This document shows, one piece after another, positions 16,140-25,141 of a stretch of 64,000 nt of DNA (positions are counted from its first letter, which is position 1; each line of letters begins with the position of its first letter). Origin of the DNA: Candidatus Handelsmanbacteria bacterium. Lineage in GTDB: Bacteria > Latescibacterota > UBA2968 > UBA8231. Where the stretch lies: assembly GCA_016867395.1 (NCBI GenBank), contig VGJS01000005.1, positions 1 to 64,000 on the forward strand, read 5' to 3'. The notes under the pieces were generated by a model. The model searched no databases and was not told the origin of the DNA. It saw only the letters and a program-made list of their open reading frames with translations. The position numbers were made by a program, and so were the translations under genes.

Positions 16140-17566
16140 ATGAGGTGTCGCTTCATCCTTCCCCTGTTGCTGGCCCTGTCCCTCTCGGCATCTGCCCAGG
16201 AGCCCCTGCACCTCTCCCTGGAGGAAGCGGTGGATCTGGCCCTGAAAAACAACCTGGGGCTGCGCAGCGCCCAGTTGGGCGCACAGGTCCAGGAACGGGC
16301 CGTGGCGGTGGAGCAGGCCCGCTTTGGCCGGTCCCTGGACCTGAGCCTGCTGCAGGAGAGCAACCGTTCGCCCTCCTTCTCCAGCCTCGAAAAGGTCGAG
16401 ACCCTCAGCAGCGGCGCGCTGAGCGCCGAAATTGGCTTGAGCCAACAGTTGGGAACCGGCGGCCAGGTGGGCCTGCGCTTCAGCAACCGGCGGAATGCGA
16501 GCAACGCGGCCTTCAACCTCATCGACCCCATCTACAGCTCGGGGTTGAACCTGAATCTCTACCAGCCGCTCCTGCGGGGCCGGGGCCGGATCAGCCGCAT
16601 CGGGGTGGACCTGGCGCGGGTGGGGGCGGAACAGGGCGAGGTGCAGAACCAAGGCCGCGCCCGCAGCCTGCGGGCCAAGGTGGGCCAGTCCTACTGGAAC
16701 CTGCTCTTTGCCCGCGAGAACCTCCGGGTCAAGGAGCAGTTCCGCGAAGGGGCGAAGCGGGTGCTGGAGACAGTGCAGGTGCGGGCCGAGATGGGGGTGG
16801 ACAGCAAGAGCAATATCCTCCAGGCCCAGGTGGAGGTGGCCCGGCTCGAGGAGGAGGTGGTGGCCGCCGAAGGGGCCGCGGCCCAGGCCGAGGACGCGCT
16901 CAACAAGACCTTGCTCAATCTCGAAAAACACGCCGGCCAACTGGTTCCCACCACCCTGCCCGAGCGGTACTCCTTTGCCGGCGACCTCGAAGAGGGCGTT
17001 GCCCGGGCCCTCAGCCGCGATCCGGGTTACCTCCAGGCCAGTTGGCATTGAAGAACCTCGACCTGCAACTGGCCCTGGCCCAGGACCAGGCCCGGCCTTC
17101 GGTGAACCTGAGCGCCACCGCCGGCCTGAGCGGGCTGGGGGGCAGCTACGGCGACGATCTGGAGGTGCTCAGGGACCTGGACGCCCGGTTCTGGCAGGGC
17201 CGCCCGTCCCTGGAGGTCCCCCTGGGCCAGAGCCCGGCCGACCAGAGCCTGGCAAAGCGCCGACTCGAAAAGGAGCAGTAGGTCGTGGAGCTGGAGAACA
17301 CGCGGCAACAGTTGGAGAAACAGGTGCGCCAGCGCTTCCGCCAGGTGGGTATCGACCGCCGGCGCGCCGAGGTGGCCCAACTGGCCGAGGATCTGGCCGC
17401 CCGCAACGTGGGCGAGGAGGAGGAGCGGCTGAAACTGGGCCTGTCCACCGCCCGCCAGGTGCTCGATGCCCAGGACGACCTGGCCCAGGCCAGGGCCAGC
17501 CGGCTGCGGGCCCTGGTGGATTGCAACCAGTCCCTCATCGAATGGCAACGCCTCACCGGAGATTGA
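16140..17566 (+). pseudogene. TolC-family outer-membrane channel, broken by a frameshift and an in-frame TAG
   Basis: The first 304 codons encode a signal peptide (FILPLLLALSLSASAQEP) and a TolC N-half with LSLEEAVDLALKNNLGLRSA and long alpha-helical repeats. The frame then closes at 17051. The continuing TolC sequence (LDLQLALAQDQARPSVNLSA) lies in another frame, so one indel sits near 17040. That second frame meets TAG at 17279-17281, then carries the last helical segment (QLEKQVRQRFRQV through GLSTARQVLDAQDDLAQA) to a stop at 17566. Two independent lesions suggest a real pseudogene or a poorly assembled stretch. All other operon members are intact. Confidence 0.85.
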
Positions 17567-17568
17567 AG

Positions 17569-18750
17569 ATGAAACCGCAGTGGGTATTTCCGGCGCTCGT
17601 TTCCCTCCTGAGCTACCAGGCTTCGGCGGCGGTAGAGCTGGCCCTGGGTGGATACGGTCTGGCCCTGGGCAACGAACCACAGATCAGAGGACTGCGCCTC
17701 AACCTGCGCGACCACCAGGTGCAGCGGGTGGACAGGATCAACCTGACCCTGTGGAAAGCGAAGAAGAACCCGGACGCGGCGCTCAACGGCGCGGCCCTGG
17801 GCCTGATCGGGCCGGAGGCCGGGAGGATCAGGGGGATCTCAGTGGGGGGCCTGGGGGTGAAGGCGGAGCAATCCCTCTTCGGCATCGCCCTGGGCGGGGC
17901 CGGTGTGGGGACGGCGGGCAAGATAACTGGGTTGGCCGCCGGGCTTGGCGGCGTGGGCGCCGGCGACGAGGCCGAGGGGGTTCTTGTGGGCGGGTTGGGG
18001 GTGGGCTGCGAGGAGGACCTCACCGGGATCGCCGTGGGAGGCCTGGGGGTGGGTGCCGGAGAGCGGGCGAGGGGGCTGGTGCTGGGTGGGATAGGCGCCG
18101 GGATTGGCGGGGATCTCGAAGGCGCTGCGGGAGGTCTGGTGGGCGTCGGCGTGGGGGAGAATCTGACCGGCCTCGTGCTGGGCGGGGTAGGCGCCGGGGT
18201 GGGCGGAAACCTCAAGGGCATTGCGGCAGGTGGGGTGGGATTGGGGATTGGTGGAGACGCGACCGGCTTGGTGGTGGGAGGGTTGGGCGCTGGGGTGGGC
18301 AAAGACCTGAAAGGCATCGGATTCGGACTGGTGGGGCTGGGGATAGGCGGGGACCTGACGGGCATCGGCCTGGGCGGGGTGGGCATCGGGGCGGGCCGGG
18401 ATATCCAGGGGATCGCCCTGGGTGGCGTGGTGGTGGCCGGGCAGAATATCACCGGGCTCGCCCTGGGGCCGGCGGGGGTGCGGGCCAAGGAGGGGAACAT
18501 CAACGGCATCGGCGCCGGTCTGATCAGCATCGGCGCCCCGGGGATGCGCGGGGTGATGGTGAGCGGACTGAACGGCTATGTGTTTGAGGATTTCTGGTTC
18601 AGGAAGGTCAACCAAAAGATGAGCGGGATCTCCGTCGGCTTGCTGAACGCCACTTCTCAACTGCGCGGGGTACAGGTGGGGCTGCTCAACTACGCCGGCA
18701 ACAACCCGCGCTGGCTGCGATTGCTGCCTCTGGTGAATCTGCATCTGTGA
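17569..18750 (+). CDS. Surface-type repeat protein with exact 16-residue glycine repeats (LA_2272-like)
   Basis: A 393-residue protein with a signal peptide (WVFPALVSLLSYQASAAVE). After a linker, residues 90-281 are twelve consecutive units of exactly 16 residues with the pattern I-x-x-G-G-L-G-V-G-x-G-x-D-L-x-G. Looser units of 14-17 residues follow, then the ending SGISVGLLNATSQLRG and VQVGLLNYAGNNP, and finally LLPLVNLH. That ending matches the Leptospira LA_2272-type surface-repeat family. Even spacing and alternating small/aliphatic residues suggest a beta-solenoid or beta-barrel at the outer membrane. It starts 2 nt after the TolC stop, so it is the last gene of the export operon. The role is unknown. 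Confidence 0.75.
   Translation: MKPQWVFPALVSLLSYQASAAVELALGGYGLALGNEPQIRGLRLNLRDHQVQRVDRINLTLWKAKKNPDAALNGAALGLIGPEAGRIRGISVGGLGVKAEQSLFGIALGGAGVGTAGKITGLAAGLGGVGAGDEAEGVLVGGLGVGCEEDLTGIAVGGLGVGAGERARGLVLGGIGAGIGGDLEGAAGGLVGVGVGENLTGLVLGGVGAGVGGNLKGIAAGGVGLGIGGDATGLVVGGLGAGVGKDLKGIGFGLVGLGIGGDLTGIGLGGVGIGAGRDIQGIALGGVVVAGQNITGLALGPAGVRAKEGNINGIGAGLISIGAPGMRGVMVSGLNGYVFEDFWFRKVNQKMSGISVGLLNATSQLRGVQVGLLNYAGNNPRWLRLLPLVNLHL
17836..18411 (+). repeat. Twelve 48-bp coding repeats
   Basis: This stretch encodes the twelve 16-residue units of the repeat protein. Units differ at the DNA level but keep GGXGTGGGC-type glycine/valine codons at fixed places, so the array is old or under selection for the protein pattern rather than newly amplified. 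Confidence 0.8.
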
Positions 18751-18753
18751 GCC

Positions 18754-20106
18754 TTACCATACGGTCGCATCCTGGATCCGGCGCAGCTTGAGCACAAAGG
18801 ACGCCTCGTCCAGTTCCACCATCCCATAGCTGATCGCCTCGCCCCGGCGCACCGCCTGAGTGAGCCGGGCTCCCTCGCTCAGACCCAGGGGCAATAGCTG
18901 CTGCGCCCGGGCCACCTCGGCCCGCTCGCACAGGCCGTACACGGTGTACCCCCCACTGCCATCCAGCATCTCGCCTGCCTTGAGATCGCGCTTGGCCACG
19001 GTGATCACCTCGGCCGTGGGCGTGGGCAGGGGGGCGCCGGTGGGCTGCCCGTACAGGGCGGCCAGGGCGATGGAGATGGGCGCCTCCACGGCCACCAGGT
19101 GGTAGGGCCGGTAGAGCAGGAAGTTGTGGCCATCCCCGCCGGGATGGAGGTAGTAGTTTTTCAGGTCCTCCCCGATGAAGGGGTGCTCGGCGCGGATGAC
19201 CACAAAGACCCCCATCTTCAGTGGATCGTCCAGCAGGGTGCGGCCGTCGGCGGCCACGCTGTTGGCCAACTCCACCACGCCGTGTTGCCCCAGGAGGCCC
19301 CCCTCCTCGCGCCGGCTGAAGAGCTTGGCGATATCGCGAATATTGGCCCCTGGCTCGTGCATGCCCCGCACGTCGGGCACGAAGCCGGCCATGTTGGCCA
19401 GGGCGGTCATCTCCACCTGGGACTTGGTGCCGTCGCGGAAGGAGTTGAACATCTTGAGATTGATGCTGCGCCGCGCCAGGGTCTCGGCGTCAAAGCCGAA
19501 GCGCTGGGGCACGGTGTCGGGGGTGCCCTCGCGGTCGCCATCGTAGAGCAGGGTGCCCCGGCCTGCGGCCACGATCTCAAACCCCAGGGTCCGGGCCCAC
19601 TCAACCATATTCATGGTCACCCCGGGCTGGTCCCCGTCCACCAGGGTGTAGACCACCCCGGCGCGATCGGCAAGCCGCCGCAGCAGCGGGCCCACGGTCA
19701 CGTCGGCCTCCACGTTGACCATCACCACATGCTTGCCCTGCTGGATGGCCTCGTACGCCAGGCGGGCCCCGGCCTCGGGGACGCCGGTGGCTTCCACCAC
19801 CACCTCCACCCCCTCGGCGCCGGCCACCAGCAGGCCGTCCTGGGCCAGGGCGCATTTCCCCCGGTGGACGGCCTCGGCCATGGCCCCGGCGCTCTCTACC
19901 TCCTGAATGGTATCGGCGCGAACGCCACTGGCCAGCAGGGCGCTGCGGGCGCGGTCCAGGTCCCGGTCGGCCAGGGCGCAGACCGCCATGCCCTTCATCT
20001 GGGCCAGTTGCACCAGCAGCCCGCCGCCGAACTTGCCGGCCCCGATGATCCCCACCCGCACGGGTTTGCCCTCGGCGGCCCGCCGGGCCAAGACGGCGCT
20101 GAACAT
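18754..20106 (-). CDS. NAD(P)-dependent homoserine-dehydrogenase-like protein with C-terminal SAF domain
   Basis: A 450-residue protein. The N-terminal Rossmann domain shows VRVGIIGAGKFGGGLLVQLA (from about residue 15). A dehydrogenase-like middle includes VVVEATGVPEAGARLAYEAI and YTLVDGDQPGVTMNMVEWA. The last about 90 residues form an SAF domain (VAKRDLKAGEMLDGSGGYT). Such proteins are often mislabelled as flagellar FlgA because of the SAF fold; several act in sugar-acid pathways. The start at 20106 follows GGAGGGAGAG at good spacing; 19 more codons are open upstream. It diverges from the PhyH/LLM/amidohydrolase operon across 74 bp, which suggests a shared pathway. Its stop lies 3 bp from the convergent repeat-protein stop. 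Confidence 0.8.
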   Translation of the reverse strand: MFSAVLARRAAEGKPVRVGIIGAGKFGGGLLVQLAQMKGMAVCALADRDLDRARSALLASGVRADTIQEVESAGAMAEAVHRGKCALAQDGLLVAGAEGVEVVVEATGVPEAGARLAYEAIQQGKHVVMVNVEADVTVGPLLRRLADRAGVVYTLVDGDQPGVTMNMVEWARTLGFEIVAAGRGTLLYDGDREGTPDTVPQRFGFDAETLARRSINLKMFNSFRDGTKSQVEMTALANMAGFVPDVRGMHEPGANIRDIAKLFSRREEGGLLGQHGVVELANSVAADGRTLLDDPLKMGVFVVIRAEHPFIGEDLKNYYLHPGGDGHNFLLYRPYHLVAVEAPISIALAALYGQPTGAPLPTPTAEVITVAKRDLKAGEMLDGSGGYTVYGLCERAEVARAQQLLPLGLSEGARLTQAVRRGEAISYGMVELDEASFVLKLRRIQDATVW

Positions 20107-20180
20107 CTCTCCCTCCGCTTGTTTTCGGATTCTGGCTGCCCTACATTCCTGGGCGCCAGACACATCCCAAGGTAGGGAGA

Positions 20181-20933
20181 ATGGACGACCGACTCAAAAC
20201 CGCAGTCGAACACCTCGATACCTACGGGTACTGCCTCCTGGAAGACCGGATCCCGGCGCAGGTGGCCGGCGAGCTGGCGGCCCGTTGCCTCGAATTACAC
20301 GCTGACCCGCAGCACAGATCCCTCATCCACGGCGACGAGTACTACCAGACCCTCTTCGGCATGGCCAACCTCGATGACCGGGTGTGGCAGTGCGCCGGCC
20401 ACCCGGATACCGTGGCCATTGCCCGGCATTTCCTGGGACCGCACTGCCGGGTGGTGGAAGCCTGCTCCAAGCCCACCTGGCCGGGGGCCCCGGCCCAGGC
20501 CCTGCACGCGGATTCGGCCGGCAGCTTCCAGCAGGTGCCCGACGTGCCCTGGATGATCAACACCATCTGGATGCTCACCGATTTTACGGTGGAGAACGGG
20601 GCCACCGGGGTGGTGCCCATGAGCCATCGCTCCCGCTGCAAGGCCCCACCCGCCGACCTCGACCCTTCCCTGATCCGCCCCATCACCGGCCGGGCCGGCT
20701 CGGTGATGTTGTGGCACGGGGGCACCTTCCACATCGCCCGGGCCAACACCAGCGGGCAGATTCGCGTGGGTCTCAACATCGCCTACTACCCGCGCTGGTT
20801 CAACAACTGGGTGGAGGGCGGACACCAGCCCATCTGGCCCGAGACCTACGAGCGCATGCCCCCCCAGATGCAACAACTCTGCACCGGTAAGCAGGGCCGC
20901 AGCCGGACCGAACTCTACGAGATCAAGAGGTAA
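20181..20933 (+). CDS. Phytanoyl-CoA dioxygenase (PhyH) family protein
   Basis: A 250-residue Fe(II)/2-oxoglutarate oxygenase. Iron ligands appear as the H-x-D pair in ALHADSAGSF and a distal histidine in HGGTFHIARAN, followed by the 2-oxoglutarate-binding arginine in GQIRVGLNI. These enzymes hydroxylate aliphatic carbons of diverse small molecules. Only 3 nt precede the LLM oxidoreductase gene, so the product may be passed along. The start follows GGTAGGGAGA. The substrate is unknown. Confidence 0.88.
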   Translation: MDDRLKTAVEHLDTYGYCLLEDRIPAQVAGELAARCLELHADPQHRSLIHGDEYYQTLFGMANLDDRVWQCAGHPDTVAIARHFLGPHCRVVEACSKPTWPGAPAQALHADSAGSFQQVPDVPWMINTIWMLTDFTVENGATGVVPMSHRSRCKAPPADLDPSLIRPITGRAGSVMLWHGGTFHIARANTSGQIRVGLNIAYYPRWFNNWVEGGHQPIWPETYERMPPQMQQLCTGKQGRSRTELYEIKR

Positions 20934-20936
20934 GAG

Positions 20937-22010
20937 ATGAAACTGGGCACCTTCATGATGCCGCTGCATCCTCCTGAAAAATCGCGCACCGAGGGTTTCG
21001 AGGAGGATATCGAGCTGGCGGTGCTGGCCGATGAGCTGGGTTTTGCCGAAGCCTGGGTTGGGCAGCACCACACCCTGGGCTGGGAGCCTATTCCAGCCAA
21101 CGATATTTTCATCGCCAGCGTCTTCCCCCGCACCAAGCAGATGCGCCTGGGCACCGGGGTCTCGATCGTGCCGCAGCACCATCCGGCCAACATCGCCGTG
21201 CGCCTGGCGTATTTGGATCACTTGTCGCGGGGCCGGCTCAACTGCGGCTTTGGCCAGGGCGGGGTGCCCACGGATTGGGAACTCTTCAACCTGCCCGATC
21301 CCAAGACCCAGGGCCTGATGACGGTGGAGGGGATCGACATGATCCTCAAGCTCTGGCAGGCCCAGGCGCCCTTCGACTTTAAGGGGGAGTACTGGCACAT
21401 CAAGATCCAGAACCCCATTCCCGAGCTGGGCATCGGCGAACTGCTCCGGCCCTACCAGCAGCCCCACCCGCCCATCGCCATGAGCGTGATCAAGCCCCAG
21501 TCCCTGGCCGCGTGTATGGCGGGCCAGCGGGGCTATATCCCCATCAGCACCAACCTGGTGCCGGTCTCCACCCTGGCCGAGCACTGGAAGACCTACAGGG
21601 CCGGGGCCCAGGAGGGAGGGCGCACTCCTGACCGAAAGGAGTGGCGGGTCGCCCGCAGCATCATCGTGGGCCGCACCCAGCAAGAGGCCTGGGAGTTGGC
21701 CAGGCGGGGCGCCTTTGTCGGCGCCTTTAAGTACCTGATCACCATCCTGCGCTCGTTGGGTTCTCTTAACCTGCTTAAGCACGATCCCGAACTGCCCGAC
21801 GATGCCATCACCCCCGAATACATGTTGGAAAACCAGTGCGTCATCGGGGATGTGCAAGGGTGCATCGACAAGCTCTCCCAGGTCTACGAGCAGACCGGCG
21901 GCTTCGGCACCCTGCTGATGATCTCCCACGACTGGGACGACCGCGAGGCGTGGCGGGGCTCCATGCGCCTCTTGGCCGAGCAAGTAGTCCCGGCCCTACC
22001 CACGCTGTAG
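20937..22010 (+). CDS. LLM-class flavin-dependent oxidoreductase
   Basis: A 357-residue luciferase-like monooxygenase with the TIM-barrel start KLGTFMMPLHPP, then LADELGFAEAWVGQHHTLGW and FPRTKQMRLGTGVSIVPQHH, typical of F420- or FMN-dependent members acting with a reductase partner. It should oxygenate or oxidatively cleave a small organic compound. It follows a PhyH oxygenase by 3 nt and precedes an amidohydrolase by 6 nt, giving a three-step set of two oxidations and one hydrolysis or decarboxylation. The cofactor choice cannot be settled from sequence alone. Confidence 0.88.
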   Translation: MKLGTFMMPLHPPEKSRTEGFEEDIELAVLADELGFAEAWVGQHHTLGWEPIPANDIFIASVFPRTKQMRLGTGVSIVPQHHPANIAVRLAYLDHLSRGRLNCGFGQGGVPTDWELFNLPDPKTQGLMTVEGIDMILKLWQAQAPFDFKGEYWHIKIQNPIPELGIGELLRPYQQPHPPIAMSVIKPQSLAACMAGQRGYIPISTNLVPVSTLAEHWKTYRAGAQEGGRTPDRKEWRVARSIIVGRTQQEAWELARRGAFVGAFKYLITILRSLGSLNLLKHDPELPDDAITPEYMLENQCVIGDVQGCIDKLSQVYEQTGGFGTLLMISHDWDDREAWRGSMRLLAEQVVPALPTL

Positions 22011-22016
22011 GAGCGT

Positions 22017-22955
22017 ATGCTCGTCGACGCCCACAGCCACATCTTTCCCCAGGTGCGCGGCCTGATCGGGGCCGGCCCCACCCGCTCCTTGGGATACGGG
22101 CGCATCGCCATCGGCGCCGAAGAGACCCAGCTCTTCCCGCCCTACAGCGAGAAGACGGTTTTTACACCCGAGATGCTGGTGGCCAACCTCGACTGGGCGG
22201 GGGTGGAGCGGGCGGTGCTCTTGCAGGGGACCTTTTACGGGGAGTGCAACCAGTACGTGCTGGAGGCGGTGGAGCGTTACCCCGAGCGACTGATCGGGGC
22301 GGCCTGCTTCGATCCGTGGGCCCCGCGCAGCCGCGCCCAGTTCGGGCCGATCATCGCCCATCCGGGGTTCCGGGCGCTCAAACTGGAATGTTCCGAGGCC
22401 ACCGGGCTGTGCGGCCTGCACCCGGAGGCCCGGCTGGACGAGCCGGAACTGGTGTGGTTGTGGGAGGTGGTGGAGCAAGCGGGGTGGACCCTGACCCTGG
22501 ACCTGGGGGCAGTGGGCAGCCGCTCCTACCAGACTACGGCGGTGCGGGGCATCGCCGTGGCGCACCCCAAACTGCGTATCGTCATCGCCCATCTGGGCCA
22601 GCCTCGGCCCCAGGTGGAGGACGACATGAAGCTATGGCGGTTGTGGATCGAGCAGATCGATCTGGGCCGGCTACCCAATGTCTTTTTCGACACGGCCTCG
22701 CTGCCGGCCTATGTGCCGGGCGAGGACTTCCCCTACCCTACGGCGGCCCGCTATTTGCGCCAGGCCATCAATCGCATCGGGCCGGCCAAGGTGCTGTGGG
22801 GCACGGACCAGCCGGGCCTCTTGAGCCACCTGAACTACACCCAACTGGTGAAGCTGGCCCAGCTCCACACCCAGTTCCTCTCCCCGCGCGAGCGGGACAT
22901 GGTGCTGGGCGGCAACGCGATGAAGGTATACGGGGGGCACGCGCAGCGTCGGTGA
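22017..22955 (+). CDS. Amidohydrolase-family TIM-barrel protein
   Basis: A 312-residue metal-dependent hydrolase or decarboxylase of the amidohydrolase_2 type. It opens with MLVDAHSHIFPQVRG, carrying the H-x-H metal motif. IVIAHLGQPRPQV provides the next histidine, and VLWGTDQPGLLSH the aspartate near the C-terminus. Members include ACMSD-like decarboxylases and lactonases. It ends the PhyH/LLM/amidohydrolase operon. The GAGCG ribosome site is weak and translation may depend on coupling. Confidence 0.87.
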   Translation: MLVDAHSHIFPQVRGLIGAGPTRSLGYGRIAIGAEETQLFPPYSEKTVFTPEMLVANLDWAGVERAVLLQGTFYGECNQYVLEAVERYPERLIGAACFDPWAPRSRAQFGPIIAHPGFRALKLECSEATGLCGLHPEARLDEPELVWLWEVVEQAGWTLTLDLGAVGSRSYQTTAVRGIAVAHPKLRIVIAHLGQPRPQVEDDMKLWRLWIEQIDLGRLPNVFFDTASLPAYVPGEDFPYPTAARYLRQAINRIGPAKVLWGTDQPGLLSHLNYTQLVKLAQLHTQFLSPRERDMVLGGNAMKVYGGHAQRR

Positions 22956-23051
22956 GCAACTCACTCCGGCCTCTCTCAAGGCAAGGAATCCCCCCGCCTG
23001 CTGCTGCGCTAACCCTGGCGGCCAAACCGCTGGGGTCATCTCCCCGCAGCT

Positions 23052-23882
23052 TCATCCGGTAATCCCCAATTTCCTCGCCCACGCTACAAAGAGCGGAAAG
23101 GTCACCTCGGGTTCTTCCAGATCGCGGTGCCAGCGTTTCTCGTGCTCGAACATGATCCAGCCCTTGTAACCCTCTGCCTTGAGCAGCGCGATGGCCTCGG
23201 ATAGGGGCAGTTGGCCGGCGCCGGGGGGCAGGTAGCGCCAGCCGTCCTTCATAGCCTGCGGGTGGGAGGGATCGTGGACCGCGTCCTTGACGTGGGTGTA
23301 GCCCACGCGTTTGCCCACCGCCTCCCAGGTCTGACGGGGGGATTCGCCGCCTACCCGGGCGGTGTGACCCATGTCCCAGAGGATGCCAAAGGCCGGGTCC
23401 GGGATGCGGTCCAGGAGCAGTTTGCAGTCCTGGGCGCGGATCCACTCGTCGTGGGTCTCGAAAAGCCAGTGCAGTTCCCTCGCCCCCTCCAACCCCAGAA
23501 TAGCCTCCATGCAGCGGCGGCCCTGGTCGGCCAGGGCTTCGTGCCCGAGCGCGAGGTCGCCGCTGCCGAAGACCCGCACCCGCTCACAACCCAACTCCTT
23601 AACCAGGGCGATGGTGCGGCGGGCTTCCTCCACGTTGTCGGCCAGCTTGTCGGCCACGCAGAGGCGGATGCTCGAACTGATACCGGAGACCTCCAGGCCG
23701 GCCTGGCGCAGTTTGGCCCGGCTCTGGGCCACCCCGCTGGTGAACTCAGGCATCAGGGTGATGTCGAGGGTGTCGCGGATGCCGCGGAAATCCACCCCGT
23801 CGAAACCGTATTCGCTGCCCCGTCTGCAGATGGTGTCCAGGTCCCAGTCCGGGCATCCCAAGGTGGTGAAACTGAGTTTCAT
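23052..23882 (-). CDS. Sugar phosphate isomerase/epimerase-like TIM barrel
   Basis: A 276-residue xylose-isomerase-like (AP endonuclease 2) barrel. Marks include MKLSFTTLGCPDWDLDTICR, YGFDGVDFRGI, the metal-binding glutamate in HWLFETHDEW, ILWDMGHTARVGG and the final GWIMFEHEKRW. Such proteins isomerise or epimerise sugars and inositols. The frame is open far upstream, but the ATG at 23882 is the natural start, because the alignment to family members begins there. It converges on the amidohydrolase operon and lies 8 nt from the reverse-strand membrane-protein gene. Confidence 0.88.
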   Translation of the reverse strand: MKLSFTTLGCPDWDLDTICRRGSEYGFDGVDFRGIRDTLDITLMPEFTSGVAQSRAKLRQAGLEVSGISSSIRLCVADKLADNVEEARRTIALVKELGCERVRVFGSGDLALGHEALADQGRRCMEAILGLEGARELHWLFETHDEWIRAQDCKLLLDRIPDPAFGILWDMGHTARVGGESPRQTWEAVGKRVGYTHVKDAVHDPSHPQAMKDGWRYLPPGAGQLPLSEAIALLKAEGYKGWIMFEHEKRWHRDLEEPEVTFPLFVAWARKLGITG

Positions 23883-23890
23883 CGCCGCCC

Positions 23891-25141
23891 CTATTCGGAA
23901 AAGACCCGGAAGGTCAGGGCGAATCCTCCCAAGCCCCCCGCGGCCGCGCTGCCGAAATACGCCAGGTCGTCGAAGTGGCCCCCGGTGTCGGCCAGATAGG
24001 TCAGGCCCAACCCCAGCAAGGCGCCGGCCAGTTCCCCGCCGCTGATAATCAAGCCCTGGCCAAACGTGAAGTCCTGCTTCTGCAGCAGGTGGTCGCTCAG
24101 GCCGATGCCGGCCACCGCCCCGGCCACCGCCCCGCCCACGTGGGCCCGCTTGCTGTCGACGCGGGTGGCGTCGACCAGGGGCAGGGCCATCAGGGCGCCC
24201 AGGATACCGCCGGCCCGCAGCACGTACGCGTCGCCCCGGGTGTAGTCGCGGTGCTGGGCCAGCCAATCGCCGGCATAGAGACCTGCCCCCGAGGAGAGCA
24301 GGGCCAGGCCGTCGCCCAGGCGCCGTGCCCCGCCGCGTTCGTACAGGCCCGTCGCGTAGGAGGTTCCCAGTCCGCCCAACAGCCCAAAATCCCCCATCAC
24401 CGCCCACAACTCGGCCTGGCCGTGGGTGGAACGGCGCCAGTCCACCCCCTTGAAACCCAGGAAAGACCCCAGGGCCGCGCTGCCCAGCACCGTGGCCCCG
24501 TCGCTGCGCGAAGTGCGCCCTTTTTCGGCCGCCAGGTCGGCCAGGAGCAGGCCGTAGATAATGCCTCGGGTGCCGCCAAACTGGGCCAGTTGCCGGTGGG
24601 CCGGGGTGACGGAGCGGCGCTGGGTGAGGCGGTAGGGCAGGTAGAAGCTGGTGGTCGTGGTCAGCATGTGCGACGCCAGGGCCGGCCTGAGGCCGTCCAG
24701 GTCCAGCATTACGTTGATGGCCGGCCCATAGGCGAAGAGGGAGAGCAGGATCTGGTCGAGGATGAACTCGCCGCGGCCCGATTGGTCGAATTGCAGGCCC
24801 ACCGGGGGCAGGGCCAGGCGCCGGCGCAGATCGAGCCGCAGGGAATCGACTGCCGCTGGCGACAGAGACTGCCGCTGCCGCCAGCGCTGGCCCTGGCGCT
24901 GGTAGGTGAGTTCCAGCACGTAGGTCTGGTCCTCGCCCCGGAAAAGACGGGCGCCCTGGAAATCCTCGACCTCGGGGAAGAGGCCCAGCCGGGCGCGCAG
25001 GGCCGGGGTGATCTCCACGGTCTTGCCCTCCGGGTCCAGGATCACCTGCTCCTCGGTGCGCACCTCGCCGGCGCCGGCATCCAGGGCCGGCAGGAGCAGG
25101 GCGATCAAGGCCGCTGCAAGCAGAGGGCTATTTTTTTTCAA
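23891..25141 (-). CDS. Unknown exported membrane protein, glycine/alanine-rich
   Basis: A 416-residue protein of no recognised family. It starts with a signal peptide (LLAAALIALLLPALDAGAG). A soluble part (about 25-130) has TYQRQGQRWRQRQSLSP. Then many short hydrophobic, Gly/Ala-rich segments follow from about residue 135 to the end (AYGPAINVMLDLDG, GSAALGSFLGFKG, GGAVAGAVAGIGLSDHLL, ELAGALLGLGLTYLAD), consistent with an outer-membrane or multipass protein with internal repetition. The TTG start overlaps the isochorismatase-like gene by 14 bp, so translation is coupled. Confidence 0.6.
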   Translation of the reverse strand: MKKNSPLLAAALIALLLPALDAGAGEVRTEEQVILDPEGKTVEITPALRARLGLFPEVEDFQGARLFRGEDQTYVLELTYQRQGQRWRQRQSLSPAAVDSLRLDLRRRLALPPVGLQFDQSGRGEFILDQILLSLFAYGPAINVMLDLDGLRPALASHMLTTTTSFYLPYRLTQRRSVTPAHRQLAQFGGTRGIIYGLLLADLAAEKGRTSRSDGATVLGSAALGSFLGFKGVDWRRSTHGQAELWAVMGDFGLLGGLGTSYATGLYERGGARRLGDGLALLSSGAGLYAGDWLAQHRDYTRGDAYVLRAGGILGALMALPLVDATRVDSKRAHVGGAVAGAVAGIGLSDHLLQKQDFTFGQGLIISGGELAGALLGLGLTYLADTGGHFDDLAYFGSAAAGGLGGFALTFRVFSE

